A stretch of DNA of 64,000 nt from Sphingopyxis sp. PET50 (GTDB lineage: Bacteria; Pseudomonadota; Alphaproteobacteria; Sphingomonadales; Sphingomonadaceae). Below the pieces are notes generated by a model, which saw only the letters and a list, made by a program, of their open reading frames with translations, was not told where the DNA came from and made no database searches. This document shows, in pieces, positions 10,057-19,956 of this stretch. Numbering within the stretch: the first letter of the stretch is position 1; each line of letters opens with the position of its first letter. Where the stretch lies: the NCBI RefSeq assembly GCF_025244705.1, contig NZ_CP104207.1:868001-932000 (forward strand), given 5' to 3'. Both the position numbers and the translations under genes were made by a program.

Positions 10057-11275
10057 GTGAACAGCCAGCCGAATCGCAAGATCGCCGCCGCCGTCGTCCG
10101 TGAGGATGCCGAACAGAAACAGCGCCTGCTCGACCGCGCCTTTGCGCTGGCGTTTCGCGGGCTTGTCTATGCGCAGATATGGGAAGACCCCGTGGTCGAC
10201 ATGGAGGCGCTGGCGATCGAGCCCGGCAACCGCGTCGCAACCATCGCCAGCGGCGGCTGCAACGTCTTTTCCTATCTCGTCGCCGATCCCGCCGAGATCG
10301 TCGCGGTCGACCTCAACACCGCGCATGTCGCGCTCAATCACCTCAAGCGCGCCGCGGCGCAGCATCTGCCCGACTATGACAGCTTTCGCCGTTTCTTCGC
10401 CGATGCCGACAGCACGGAGAATGTTGCTGCGTACAAGGCGCATGTGCGGCCGCATCTCGACGAGGTCAGCCGCCGCTATTGGGAGGGGCGCGACCTGATC
10501 GGCCGCCGCCGTATCAATGGCTTCGCCTCGGGGCTCTACAAGCGCGGGCTGCTCGGCAATTTCATTGGCGTCGCGCATCTGGTCGCCCGGCTGATGAAGG
10601 CCGACCCCCGGCAACTGCTCGAAGCGCGCGACATCGACGAACAACGGCATATTTTCGAAACGAAATTCGCCCCCTTCTTCGACCGCAAATTCGTGCGCTG
10701 GGTCACCGATCAGCGCTCGTCGCTGTTCGGGCTGGGTATTCCGCGCGGCGCAATATGACGCGCTCGCGGGGGGCAAGCCGATGGCCGACGTGCTGCGCGC
10801 GCGGCTGGAGAAGCTCAGCTGCGATTTCGATCTCAAGGACAATTATTTCGCGTGGCAGGCGTTCGGGCGCGGTTATGGCCGCGGCGAAACGGCGCCGTTG
10901 CCGCCCTATCTGCAGGCGGCCAACTACGACGCGGTCAAGGCGCGCGCCGGGCGGGTGACGATGCTCCACGCCAATATGACCGACATGCTCGCGGCGGCGG
11001 AGGACGCGAGTTTCGACCGCTATATCTTCCTCGACGCGCAGGACTGGATGAGCGACGCGCAATTGCTCGCGCTGTGGACCGAGGTCACGCGCACCGCGCG
11101 GCCGGGCGCGCGGGTGCTGTTCCGCACCGCCGCCGAGCCGAGCCTGTTGCCCGGGCGCCTGCCCGACGATCTGCTCGATCGCTGGGACTATCGCGCCGAA
11201 GAATCGCGGGACTATACGCGGCGCGACCGGTCGGCGATCTATGGCGGGGTTCATCTCTATGTCCTGAAGCGCTGA
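10057..11275 (+). CDS. btaA: BtaA-like S-adenosylmethionine:diacylglycerol 3-amino-3-carboxypropyltransferase, DUF3419 (frame interrupted near 10743-10749)
   Basis: The first step of betaine-lipid (DGTS) synthesis moves the aminocarboxypropyl group of SAM to diacylglycerol. The N-terminal part (10057-10758) has LVYAQIWEDPVVDMEAL, the SAM loop VATIASGGCNVFSYL and VDLNTAHVAL. The C-terminal part (from about 10750 in the next frame) has YFAWQAFGRGY, SFDRYIFLDAQDWM and YGGVHLYVL. The parts join as FGLGIP-PAQYDALAGG if GCGCGGC (10743-10749) is read as GCCGGC. The repaired length is about 405 residues, the usual size. It is followed by btaB after 32 bases. Confidence 0.88.
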
Positions 11276-11307
11276 GCGATGGCCGGGGGGAGGGCCATGC
11301 CGCATTG

Positions 11308-11940
11308 ATGGACGGCGTCTATCGCGGCCAGCGGCATATCTATGATCTGACGCGGAAATATTATCTGCTCGGGCGCGACCGGCTGATCGACGAGCTGGCG
11401 CCGCCGGTCGGCGGCCATGTGCTGGAGGTCGGCTGCGGCACCGGGCGCAACCTGATCGCGGCGGCGCGCTGCTGGCCGGGAGCGCATTTCCACGGGATCG
11501 ACATTTCGGCCGAGATGCTGAAGAGCGCGCGCGCCGCGATCGCGCGCGCGGGACTGACGCGGCGGATCAGCGTGGCGCAGGGCGACGCGACCGGTTTCGA
11601 CCCGCACGCGCTGTTTCGCGTCGCCAGCTTCGACCGCATATTCCAGAGCTATACGCTGTCGATGATCCCCGACTGGCAAGGCGCGATCCGCGAGGCGACG
11701 CGCCATCTCGCCACCAACGGATCGCTGCATATCGTCGATTTCGGACAGCAGGAGGCGTTGCCAGGCTGGTTCCGCGCCGGCCTGTTCGGCTGGCTCGACC
11801 GCTTCCATGTCGCCCCGCGCGCGATGCTGTCCGAGGCCGCGCGCGAGATCGCCAGCGACGTCGGCGGGCGCATGACGCTCGTACGGCTTTATCGCGGCTA
11901 TGCCTGGTCGGTGCGGATCGACAGGGGGCCGCGCCGCTGA
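11308..11940 (+). CDS. btaB: BtaB-like SAM-dependent methyltransferase (betaine lipid synthesis)
   Basis: The protein has 210 residues from ATG at 11308. It begins DGVYRGQRHIYDLTRKYYLL, a signature of BtaB, then the SAM-binding motif VLEVGCGTGRNLIAAA, HFHGIDISAEML and the acidic/aromatic FDRIFQSYTLSMIPDW. BtaB N-methylates diacylglyceryl-homoserine three times to DGTS, which alphaproteobacteria use to replace phospholipids under phosphate limitation. Coupled to btaA. No convincing Pho box was found upstream. Confidence 0.87.
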   Translation: MDGVYRGQRHIYDLTRKYYLLGRDRLIDELAPPVGGHVLEVGCGTGRNLIAAARCWPGAHFHGIDISAEMLKSARAAIARAGLTRRISVAQGDATGFDPHALFRVASFDRIFQSYTLSMIPDWQGAIREATRHLATNGSLHIVDFGQQEALPGWFRAGLFGWLDRFHVAPRAMLSEAAREIASDVGGRMTLVRLYRGYAWSVRIDRGPRR

Positions 11941-11942
11941 CC

Positions 11943-13186
11943 TCAGCTGGCCGGGCGCGTCGCGGTGAAGGCGAAAGCGATGTCCACGCTGGCCGCGATC
12001 GCGTCGGTCGCCGCCCATTCGCCCTGGCCGACGCCGAAGGCGGTGCGGTCGACCCGGGCGGTTCCGGCAACGCGCGCCCGGTCGCCGTCGATGGTCAGGG
12101 TGAAGCGCAGCGTCGCAGGTCTTTTACCCCGCGCAGGTCGAGCGTGCCGCGCGCCTCATAACGCTTGCCGTCAAGGTGACGGATGTCGCGTGCGGTGTAG
12201 ACGGCCTTCGGATGCGCGCCGCTGTCGAAGAAGTCGTCGCCCTTCAGCGACTCGTCGCGCTGCGCGTCGCCGGTGTCGGCCGAGGCGAGGTCGACCGTCA
12301 CCCTGATCCGCGATGCCGCGAGGTCATCGGGGCTGAAGCGGATGTCGGCGTCCCAGCGGCCGAAACGGCCCTCGACCGCTTCGCCGTTCCAGCGCGCGGT
12401 AAAGCCGAGCCGTCCGCCCGACGCGACGCGCCAGTCGGCGAGGGGCTGCGCGGTGTCCTCGGGTTCGGCCTCCTCGGCTTCCTCCGATTTTTCGTCTTCG
12501 CTCAGGGATGCGGGGGCCGCGGTGGGGGTCACGGCGAGCGGTGCGCCGGTCTTTTGGGCAGCCGCGCGCAGCTTGTCGGCATGGACCGTCTTGCCGGCGA
12601 CCATCGCCGCGACGATCAGCGCCAGTGCGCCGATCGTGGCCCCGGCCGCCTTGCTGCGCGCGAAGGGGATCATCCGCTGGAGCTCCTGTTTTCCGAGCAG
12701 CCACTGGTGGCGAAGCGCCCCGGCGATGTGGAGCAGGAACAGCGCGATCGCGAGCCACGCCATCGCGCCGTGGATCGACTCCGCCGGATCGTGCCAGCCT
12801 CGGCCGACGGGCAGGTGCGGCCAGGGGACGACGCCGAACAGCAGCGTGGGAACCTCGACCCGCGCGGTCGAGACGATCAGCCAGCCGGTGACCGGGCCGA
12901 GGATCATGACGACGTAGAAGAGCCAGTGAACGGTGCCGGCGAGCGCGCGCGTCCAGGCCGGGCCTTCGGGCGCGGGCGGGTGCGGCGTGAACAGGCGCAC
13001 GGCGAGCCGCACAAGGCTGAGCAGCAGGATCGTGATGCCGACCGATTTGTGAAGCTGGTAGCGCGCGAACAGTTCGGGGCTGTTGTCGCCCTCGAGCGCC
13101 CAGCCGAGCGAAATCTGGAAGGCGAGGAGCAGGGCGAGCAGCCAGTGGAGCGTGATGGCGGTGTAGCTGTAACGCTGCGGGGGCAT
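11943..13186 (-). CDS. Cytochrome b561 - YceI-domain fusion protein (frame interrupted near 12113-12122)
   Basis: The N-terminal cytochrome b561 (about residues 1-190) has four membrane helices with haem-ligand histidines, e.g. AITLHWLLALLL, YQLHKSVGITILLL and LFLLHIAGALRHQWL. A linker rich in Glu/Ala follows. From about residue 245 a YceI lipocalin-like domain runs (LADWRVASGGRLGFTARWNG, FRFGRWDADIRFSPDD, LKGDDFFDSGAHPKAVYT). As given, the frame ends at 12095 after GVKDLRR. The correct YceI ending (ATLRFTLTIDGD ... FAFTATRPAS) lies in the next frame to 11943. The protein probably links membrane electron transfer to a periplasmic isoprenoid/quinone-binding domain. Confidence 0.82.
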
Positions 13187-13259
13187 GGGATCTCTCGTTC
13201 AACAGGATGACCGGGCGATCGATATCACGACCGTCCATGGAGTGCCGAACGGAAATGCG

Positions 13260-13949
13260 TCAGTCGTCGAATCCGACGAAACGCACCGCTTCCTCGACGC
13301 TCTTGCGGTTCGACACCACGGCGTTGGCGGGAAAATCCTCGGCGGGCCAGCCCATCGCGACGCAGATCATGATGACCTGATCGTCGGGGATCTGCGCATG
13401 TTCGCGCACCACCGGCGACTGCATGATCCCCTGGCTGTTGATCACGCAGCCGAGTCCGCGCGACCAGGCGGCGTTGACGAGGGCATTGGTCACCGCGCCG
13501 CAATCGAAGGGCGCGATGTCGCTGCCGAGCAGCACGCGGTCGTAGGTGACGACGATGCTGACCGGTGCGTCGAACTGGCGGAAACCGCGCAGCACCCAGT
13601 CCTGCCGCGCCTCCCTGTCGTCGCGCGCGATGCCCATCGCGCCGAACAATTGCTTGGCGATCTCGATCTGCCGCGCGCGATGGTCGTCGGCTATGCCGTC
13701 GAAGCGCCGGAACTCGCGGCTGTCGGGCTTGCCGGCCAGGATGCCCTCGGTGTTGCCGCGGCGGATCGCGTCGAGCGGTTCGCCGGTGACGACCGAGAAA
13801 TTCCAGCACTGGTTGTTGAAGGAGGAGGGCGCGCGCATCGCGACCTCGATCACTTCGGCGATCAGCGCCTTCGGAACGGGCTTGTCGAGAAAGCTGCGGA
13901 TCGAGCGGCGTCCCCGGACGACCTCGTCATAACCGGGTCGCGCGGTCAC
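13260..13949 (-). CDS. Nitroreductase family FMN oxidoreductase
   Basis: The protein has 229 residues from a GTG at 13949 whose bases overlap the hemA stop (GTGA), so it is translationally coupled to hem[16 protein letters not shown] is the N-terminal FMN-phosphate motif, [15 protein letters not shown] the active-site segment, and [18 protein letters not shown] the C-terminal FMN loop. The family reduces nitro compounds, quinones or dehydrogenates ring systems with FMN. The physiological substrate is unknown; a role next to haem synthesis is suggested only by position. Confidence 0.82.
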   Translation of the reverse strand: MTARPGYDEVVRGRRSIRSFLDKPVPKALIAEVIEVAMRAPSSFNNQCWNFSVVTGEPLDAIRRGNTEGILAGKPDSREFRRFDGIADDHRARQIEIAKQLFGAMGIARDDREARQDWVLRGFRQFDAPVSIVVTYDRVLLGSDIAPFDCGAVTNALVNAAWSRGLGCVINSQGIMQSPVVREHAQIPDDQVIMICVAMGWPAEDFPANAVVSNRKSVEEAVRFVGFDD

Positions 13950-15160
13950 GCCGCCTTGCGCAGCTCGAGACGATCCCAGATTTCGGCGAGCGCCTGCGTC
14001 AGCTCGCGCATCATCGCTTCGTCGTGCGCCGGGCCCGGCGTGAAGCGCAGCCGTTCGGTGCCGCGCGGCACGGTCGGGAAATTGATCGGCTGCACATAGA
14101 CGCCATATTCGGCGAGCAATATGTCGCTGATCTTCTTCGCGCGCACCGGGTCGCCGACCATCAGCGGCACGATGTGTGTCGTCGAATCCATCACCGGCAG
14201 GCCCGCGTCGCGGAAACATTTCTTGAGATAGGCGGCATTGGCCTGCTGCGCCTCGCGCTCGACGCTCGAGGCTTTCAGGTGGCGGACGCTGGCGAGCACC
14301 CCGGCGACGAGCACCGGCGACAGGCTGGTCGTGAAGATGAAGCCCGGCGCGTAGGAGCGGATCACGTCGATGATATTCTTCTCGGCGGCGATATAGCCGC
14401 CCATCACGCCGAACGCCTTGCCGAGCGTGCCCTCGATGATCGTCACGCGGTGCGCGGCCTCGTCGCGGTCGGTGATGCCGCCGCCGCGCGGGCCGTACAT
14501 GCCGACGGCGTGGACTTCGTCGCAATAGGTGAGCGCGTTATATTTCTCGGCGAGGTCGCAGATCGCGTGGATCGGGGCGACGTCGCCGTCCATCGAATAG
14601 ACGCTTTCGAACGCGATGAGCTTCGCGGCCTCGGGATCGTCGGCGGCGAGCAGCTCCTCGAGATGCTCGAGGTCGTTGTGGCGCCACACCCGCTTTTCGC
14701 AGCCCGAGTTGCGGATGCCCGCGATCATCGAGGCGTGGTTGAGCTCGTCCGAATAGATGATGCAGTTCGGCAGCAGCTTGCCGAGCGTGCCGAGCGTCGC
14801 CTCGTTCGAGATATAGCCCGAGGTGAAGAGCAGCGCGCCGTCCTTGCCATGCAGGTCGGCGAGTTCGGCCTCGAGGTCGATGTGGTAATGGGTGTTGCCG
14901 CCGATGTTGCGCGTGCCGCCCGATCCCGCGCCGACGTCGTGCAGCGCCTCTTCCATCGCGGCGACGACCTTGGGGTGCTGGCCCATGGCGAGATAGTCGT
15001 TCGAGCACCAGACGGTGATCGGTTTCGGCCCGTTGTGCCCCGCGAAGCAGCGCGCATTGGGAAAAGCGCCCTTGTTGCGGAGGATGTCGATGAAGACGCG
15101 GTAGCGTCCCTCTTCGTGCAGCCGGTCGATGGCGCGTGCGAAAATATCGTTGTAGTTCAC
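13946..15160 (-). CDS. hemA: 5-aminolevulinate synthase
   Basis: The protein has 404 residues and condenses glycine and succinyl-CoA to 5-aminolevulinate, the committed step of haem synthesis in alphaproteobacteria. The succinyl-CoA/glycine region is [13 protein letters not shown] and [17 protein letters not shown]; the PLP lysine is in [27 protein letters not shown] and [13 protein letters not shown] carry the PLP-ring aspartate and histidine. The ending [19 protein letters not shown] is typical. Succinyl-CoA for this enzyme is also the product of the methylmalonyl-CoA route at 34-45 kb. Confidence 0.96.
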   Translation of the reverse strand: MNYNDIFARAIDRLHEEGRYRVFIDILRNKGAFPNARCFAGHNGPKPITVWCSNDYLAMGQHPKVVAAMEEALHDVGAGSGGTRNIGGNTHYHIDLEAELADLHGKDGALLFTSGYISNEATLGTLGKLLPNCIIYSDELNHASMIAGIRNSGCEKRVWRHNDLEHLEELLAADDPEAAKLIAFESVYSMDGDVAPIHAICDLAEKYNALTYCDEVHAVGMYGPRGGGITDRDEAAHRVTIIEGTLGKAFGVMGGYIAAEKNIIDVIRSYAPGFIFTTSLSPVLVAGVLASVRHLKASSVEREAQQANAAYLKKCFRDAGLPVMDSTTHIVPLMVGDPVRAKKISDILLAEYGVYVQPINFPTVPRGTERLRFTPGPAHDEAMMRELTQALAEIWDRLELRKAA

Positions 15161-15308
15161 GTCTCAGCCCCGCAGTCAGGTGCCAGTCCAGGCTCTTGTG
15201 CCGCTCCCTCCGGGCGGCTGTTAACAGCCGGGCCAATAACGCCGGATGCCGCCGAAAGCCAGTGCGAACGATTCGCAATTTGCCGCGCAAATCAGCGTGA
15301 TCGAAGGG

Positions 15309-16115
15309 CTAGATCAGTTCGATCCGGCCGAGGCCGTAAGGCGCCAGCGCCGACAGCGGCGGCGGCGGGCGGTCGTCGCTGCGCGTGAAGGCGGCGATGC
15401 CCGGTGTGGCGGCGCTGGGCCAAGGCTGGCCGTCGGTGAGATGGGCGATGCGGCGCGCGATGCCCTCGGCGCCGTCGATCAGCCGCACATCGGGTCCGGC
15501 CTCGGCCTGCAATTCGTCGGCGAGCAGCGGGAAATGGGTACAGGCGAGGACGATGACGTCGAGCCTGTCGCCGCCCGGCTGGTCGCGCAGGCCCGCGACC
15601 GCACGGGCGATCACCGCCGGATCGACCGGCTCGCCACGCAGCTTCGCTTCGGCCCCGGTGACGAGGCCCGGGCTGCCGTGGCGCAGAACGGTCTTGCCGC
15701 TCGCGAATTTCGCGCTGAGATCGTCGACATAGGGCTGGCGCACCGTCGCCTCGGTGCCGAGGACCCCGATGACGCCGGTCTTCGTTATCTCGGCGGCGGG
15801 CTTGATCGCGGGGACGGTGCCGACGATCGGCAGGTCGAGCGCGGCGCGGACATGTGCCAGAGCTATGGTCGAGGCGGTGTTGCACGCGATCACCGCGAGC
15901 CGCGGCTGGTAACGTTCGACGAGGCGCCCGAGGAGGGCCGGCACGCGCGCCGCGAGTTCGGCCTCGCTCTTTTGCCCATAGGGCAGCCCGGCATAGTCGG
16001 CGGCATAGACGATCGGCGCGGTCGGCAGCAGCGCCCGCGTCGGACCGAGCACGGTGAGGCCGCCGAGGCCGGAGTCGAAGAAGAGGATGGGAGCGTCGGG
16101 GGCGGGGACCTGCAT
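15309..16115 (-). CDS. murI: Glutamate racemase
   Basis: The protein has 268 residues and is cofactor-independent. It makes D-glutamate for peptidoglycan. The two catalytic cysteines are visible in VIACNTASTIALAHV and VLACTHFPLLADEL. The N-terminal FFDSGLGGLTVL and YAADYAGLPYGQKS motifs are canonical. ATG at 16115 is the start. A perfect 7-base hairpin (GTCGCCT-AGC-AGGCGAC, 16120-16136) lies immediately upstream, on the 5' side of the gene. It is divergent from plsY. Confidence 0.95.
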   Translation of the reverse strand: MQVPAPDAPILFFDSGLGGLTVLGPTRALLPTAPIVYAADYAGLPYGQKSEAELAARVPALLGRLVERYQPRLAVIACNTASTIALAHVRAALDLPIVGTVPAIKPAAEITKTGVIGVLGTEATVRQPYVDDLSAKFASGKTVLRHGSPGLVTGAEAKLRGEPVDPAVIARAVAGLRDQPGGDRLDVIVLACTHFPLLADELQAEAGPDVRLIDGAEGIARRIAHLTDGQPWPSAATPGIAAFTRSDDRPPPPLSALAPYGLGRIELI

Positions 16116-16302
16116 GTGTGTCGCCTAGCAGGCGACGACGGCGGGTCAATGGTACCGCGTAATCTTGCAGGGGCTCGCAATGACGGGTTTGGTGAATGGC
16201 AGGGATGCGTCTTGTTCATCCGTTTCGGCTGTCAATCCGTCCGAATCCGTTGATTGCTGTCCCCAACCCCGGCACAAGGAGCCAAAGGGAGCAGGGAGCC
16301 TC

Positions 16303-16905
16303 ATGACCATCATCTTGCTGATCGCCGCGGGCTACCTGCTTGGCTCGATCCCGTTCGGCGTCATCCTGACCCGCGCGTTCGGCGCCGGCGACCTGCGCCA
16401 GATCGGATCGGGCAATATCGGCGCCACCAATGTGCTGCGCACCGGGCGCAAGGGGCTGGCGGCGGCGACCTTGATCCTCGACGGCGCGAAGGGCGCGGTC
16501 GCGGTGCTGCTCGCGCGGCATTTCTTGCCGGGGCTGGGCGACGATGGCGCGATGATCGCGGGCGCCGCGGCGATGATCGGCCATTGCTATCCGGTCTGGC
16601 TGAAGTTCCGTGGCGGCAAGGGGGTGGCGACGCTGCTCGGCCTGTCGCTCGCGCTCGCCTGGCCGATCGGGCTGGTGTTTGCGGTTGTTTGGCTCGGCAC
16701 GGTGTTGCTGCTGCGCATCTCGTCGCTCGGCGGGATGCTGGGCGCGGTGTCGGCGCCCATTGCCGCGCTGGCGTTCGGTCACCGGGCCTATGCGATCGGT
16801 CTCGCCGGCCTCGCGGTGATCGTGCTGTGGCGGCATCGCGAGAATATCGCGCGGCTGCGCGCCGGCACCGAACCGCGCGTCGGCGCGAAGAAAAACGCCG
16901 AATGA
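16303..16905 (+). CDS. plsY: Acyl-phosphate:glycerol-3-phosphate acyltransferase
   Basis: Integral membrane enzyme of 200 residues that acylates glycerol-3-phosphate in phospholipid synthesis. The three conserved cytoplasmic motifs are present: GSIPFGVIL, SGNIGATNVLRTGRKG and KFRGGKGVAT. Five to six hydrophobic helices surround them. The start ATG at 16303 follows GGGAGCAGGGAG. The stop overlaps the dprA start (ATGA), so the two genes are translationally coupled. Confidence 0.95.
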   Translation: MTIILLIAAGYLLGSIPFGVILTRAFGAGDLRQIGSGNIGATNVLRTGRKGLAAATLILDGAKGAVAVLLARHFLPGLGDDGAMIAGAAAMIGHCYPVWLKFRGGKGVATLLGLSLALAWPIGLVFAVVWLGTVLLLRISSLGGMLGAVSAPIAALAFGHRAYAIGLAGLAVIVLWRHRENIARLRAGTEPRVGAKKNAE

Positions 16906-17984
16906 CCGACGCCGAGCGGCTGGCGCGGCTGCGGCTGATCCGCACGCCGCAGGTCGGCCCGGTCAGCTGGCATCAATTGATGATGCGCTTCGGATCGGGC
17001 GAGGCGGCACTGGCGGCCCTGCCCGATCTCGTCGGGCGCGGTGGCGGCAAGCTGCGCGTCGCGCCAGCCGATGTCGCGACCCGCGAGATCGAACGCGTCG
17101 CCGGGCTCGGCGCGCGGCATATCTTCAGCGACGAGGCGGATTATTCGCCGCTGCTCCGCGAAGTCGAGGGCGCGCCGCCGGTCGTGATCGTGCGCGGCGA
17201 CACCGCGATGCTGCACCGTCCGTGCGTCGCGATCGTCGGCGCGCGCAACGCCTCCGCCATCGCGTGCCGTTTCGCGCGCCAGATGGCGGCGGACTTGGCG
17301 GCGCGCGACGTGACGGTGGTCAGCGGCCTCGCGCGCGGGGTCGATACCGCCGCGCATGTCGGAGCGCTTGGCGGACATACGGCGGCGGTGATCGCCAGCG
17401 GCATCGACATCGCCTTTCCGCCCGAAAATGCGCAGTTGCAGGAAAAGATCGCGGCCGATCAGCTTCTGATCGCCGAACAGCCGCCGGGCACCGAGCCGCT
17501 CGCGCGGCATTTCCCGTCGCGCAACCGTATCATTGCGGGCCTCGCGCACGGGACGCTGGTGATCGAGGCGGCGCCGAAATCGGGGTCGCTGATCACCGCA
17601 CGCCGTGCGGGCGACTATGGGCGCGAGGTGATGGCGGTTCCCGGCTCGCCGCTCGACCCGCGCGCGCAGGGTTGCAACCTGCTGATCCGTGAGGGCGCGA
17701 CGCTGATCCAGACCGTCGACGACGTGCTCGAAGCCCTGGGCCCGATCGACGCGCGCATGGTGCGCGAGCCGGTACGTCCCTACGCCGCGGCGCCTGCGGG
17801 GTTGGAGGCCGGAGAGGGCGAGCGGCACCGCGTCGCCGAACTGCTCGGGCCGACGCCGGTGGCGATCGACGAACTCGTGCGCCAGTCGGGCTGCGACGCG
17901 GCAACGGTGCAGCTGGTGCTGCTCGAGCTCGAGCTGGCGGGCCGCGTCGAGCGCCATGCGGGGGCAAGAATTTCGCGCCTGTGA
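16902..17984 (+). CDS. dprA: DNA-processing protein DprA
   Basis: The protein has 360 residues. An N-terminal helical domain (RLIRTPQVGPVSWHQLMMRF) is followed by the Rossmann-like DprA fold with VAIVGARNASAIACRFA, VVSGLARGVDTAAHVGAL, HFPSRNRIIAGLAHGTLVIEA and SGSLITARRAGDYGREVMAVPG. A C-terminal winged-helix (DML1-like) domain ends the chain (VAIDELVRQSGCDAATVQLVLLELELAGRVE). DprA loads RecA onto incoming single-stranded DNA in natural transformation and is widespread even in strains not known to be competent. Coupled to plsY through ATGA. Confidence 0.94.
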   Translation: MTDAERLARLRLIRTPQVGPVSWHQLMMRFGSGEAALAALPDLVGRGGGKLRVAPADVATREIERVAGLGARHIFSDEADYSPLLREVEGAPPVVIVRGDTAMLHRPCVAIVGARNASAIACRFARQMAADLAARDVTVVSGLARGVDTAAHVGALGGHTAAVIASGIDIAFPPENAQLQEKIAADQLLIAEQPPGTEPLARHFPSRNRIIAGLAHGTLVIEAAPKSGSLITARRAGDYGREVMAVPGSPLDPRAQGCNLLIREGATLIQTVDDVLEALGPIDARMVREPVRPYAAAPAGLEAGEGERHRVAELLGPTPVAIDELVRQSGCDAATVQLVLLELELAGRVERHAGARISRL

Positions 17985-18095
17985 CGCCGGGCATAGCCGC
18001 TCACCCCAAATAAATTCACGTTTCGTCGCGGTTCAGCCACGGTTCAGCGGCTGATCCACACGCTGATGATATTGTATCACATGGCGGGGAGTCCG

Positions 18096-19688
18096 ATGAT
18101 GCGAAAGAGATTTCTGACCGGAACGACGATGCTCGCGGTGCTGGCGTCGGGGCTGGCCCCGACCGCCCAGACGATTGCTTTTGCCAAGCCCGGCGCCCCG
18201 CAGCAGGGCTTTTGCCGCAATGCCGCTCCGCTGCCGCGCCTCGATGCGGAGGTGCCGAATCAGCAGGCGGTGCAGTCCGGCAAGCCGCGCAAGGCGAGCC
18301 GCGGCGCCGCCAGCCGCGACGGCGCGATGGCCCCGCCCGTGCCGGTGTTCGCGCCCGAGCCGGTGATGGCTGCGCCGCCGCCGCCTCCCCCGATGGCCCC
18401 GCCGCCGAGCTATGAAAGCAGCGCCGATGCGGCGTCGTCCGCCGAGATGTCCGCGGGCGCGTCGGGCGGCGAAGCCAAGGTGGCGCCGCCGGTGCCCGGT
18501 TCGTCGTCCGACTATGCCGGCCGTCCGGTTCCCGTGCCGCCGCGCCCCTATCCGCGGCCGCAGCCGCAATCGGGCATCCTCACGGCGGGCGAGCATGACG
18601 ATCTGCTCAACCCCGAACTTTATGCCGCCTATGTCAATCGCACCGACCTCGGCCAGAGCGTCCGCGTGCTGCCGCGCGTCGATACGATGCGCGTGGTCAC
18701 GGTGAAGGTGAACGACCGCAACGGCCAGCCGATCCCCTTCGCCGATGTGAAACTGACGTGCAGCGACGGCAACAGCATCACCATGGCGACGCAGGCCGAC
18801 GGCACCGCGGTCTTCTTCCCCGGCCTCGACCGATTGAGCGAGCGCATCACCGTGTCGGCCAGCAAGGCCGGACGCAGCATCGCCGACGCCCGGCCCGTGC
18901 TGGTCAGCGATGCGCCGGGCGGGCAGACCGTCGGGCTGACCGCGAACCAGGCGGCGGCGAAGGCGACCAAGCTCGACCTGATGCTGGTGATCGACACGAC
19001 GGGCAGCATGGGCGACGAGATCCGCTATCTGCAATCCGAACTGCGCGCGATCATTTCGTCGATCACCGCCAAGCATCGCGACCTCGACATCCGCGTCGGC
19101 TTCGTCTTCTATCGCGACATCGGGGACGAATATATCACGCGCACCGTCGTCTTCGACCGCGATATCGGACGGGCGCAGGGCACGCTGGCGGCACAATATG
19201 CGACCGGCGGGGGCGATTATCCGGAGGCGATGGACCAGGCGCTGATCCGCGCGGTGGGGCAGGAATGGCGCCCCGACGCAGTGAAGTCGCTGCTGCTCGT
19301 CGCCGACGCGCCGCCGCACAACGAGCTGTTCGGGCGGACCTGGGCCGCGGCCGAGGCGGCGCGTGCCAAGCGCATCCACATCACGCCCGTCGCCGCCTCG
19401 GGCGTCGCCGACGAGGCCGAATATGCGATGCGCGCGATGGCGGCGGCGACCCAGTCGCGCTACCTGTTCCTTACCGACGACAGCGGCGTCGGCAATCCGC
19501 ACGCGCCGCCGGCGATCGACTGCTACCTCGTCACCCGTCTGGACGCGCTGGTTCGCCGCGTCATCGACAGCCAGATTAGCGGCCGCCGCATCGAGCCCGA
19601 GGACAGCGAGGTGATCCGCAGCGTCGGCAATTACGACGCGGGCAAGTGCATCCTGCCGACCGACTTCCGCTGGCAGGATCAGAGCTAG
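18096..19688 (+). CDS. Exported von Willebrand factor A-domain protein
   Basis: The protein has 530 residues from ATG at 18096 (MMRKRFLTG), chosen because GGGGA lies 5 bases upstream; ATGs at 18066 and 18081 are alternatives. A signal peptide is followed by a long Pro/Ala-rich low-complexity stretch (about residues 80-190), an Ig-like/carboxypeptidase-regulatory beta domain (VVTVKVNDRNGQPIPFADVKL) and a VWA domain with a complete MIDAS DTTGSMGDE at Asp300. The protein is probably periplasmic or surface anchored; the ligand is unknown. Two CGGTTCAGC copies (18029-18047) lie in the upstream promoter region. Confidence 0.8.
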   Translation: MMRKRFLTGTTMLAVLASGLAPTAQTIAFAKPGAPQQGFCRNAAPLPRLDAEVPNQQAVQSGKPRKASRGAASRDGAMAPPVPVFAPEPVMAAPPPPPPMAPPPSYESSADAASSAEMSAGASGGEAKVAPPVPGSSSDYAGRPVPVPPRPYPRPQPQSGILTAGEHDDLLNPELYAAYVNRTDLGQSVRVLPRVDTMRVVTVKVNDRNGQPIPFADVKLTCSDGNSITMATQADGTAVFFPGLDRLSERITVSASKAGRSIADARPVLVSDAPGGQTVGLTANQAAAKATKLDLMLVIDTTGSMGDEIRYLQSELRAIISSITAKHRDLDIRVGFVFYRDIGDEYITRTVVFDRDIGRAQGTLAAQYATGGGDYPEAMDQALIRAVGQEWRPDAVKSLLLVADAPPHNELFGRTWAAAEAARAKRIHITPVAASGVADEAEYAMRAMAAATQSRYLFLTDDSGVGNPHAPPAIDCYLVTRLDALVRRVIDSQISGRRIEPEDSEVIRSVGNYDAGKCILPTDFRWQDQS

Positions 19689-19829
19689 GCTGTATCGACA
19701 TTCAGCCCTGGCGGCCTGCAAATGGCGGCTTTCCGCGCTTCCGGTGCTCACGCACATGAGTGCGCTGCGCTCCGGGTCACCGAAAACCACCATTTTCGGC
19801 TCGCCATCTTCTGAATGTCGATACTGCCT
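19687..19829. repeat. 143-bp imperfect palindrome with 19-bp terminal arms
   Basis: The left end AGGCTGTATCGACATTCAG (19687-19705) matches the reverse complement of the right end (19811-19829) at 18 of 19 positions. The interior is also imperfectly palindromic: AAATGGCGG facing CCACCATTT, with ACGCACATGAGTGCGC at the centre. It holds no gene. It lies just after the VWA gene and could fold into one long hairpin, so it may terminate transcription or be a MITE-like element. Confidence 0.75.
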
Positions 19830-19956
19830 AAGCCGCCGTTAGCTAAACCATTGACACGCCCCTGCATCTGACCGATGCAGGGCCCATGGGTCGCTTCGGG
19901 GAACTCCCGGCGCCTGTCCGTCTTCCGGCCGCGCCTGGGGGCGGAGGAATATATCC

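Noticed and set aside
16120..16136. Hairpin GTCGCCT-AGC-AGGCGAC just upstream of murI
   Set aside because: A short perfect stem with no U-run or second structure; too little to call an attenuator.
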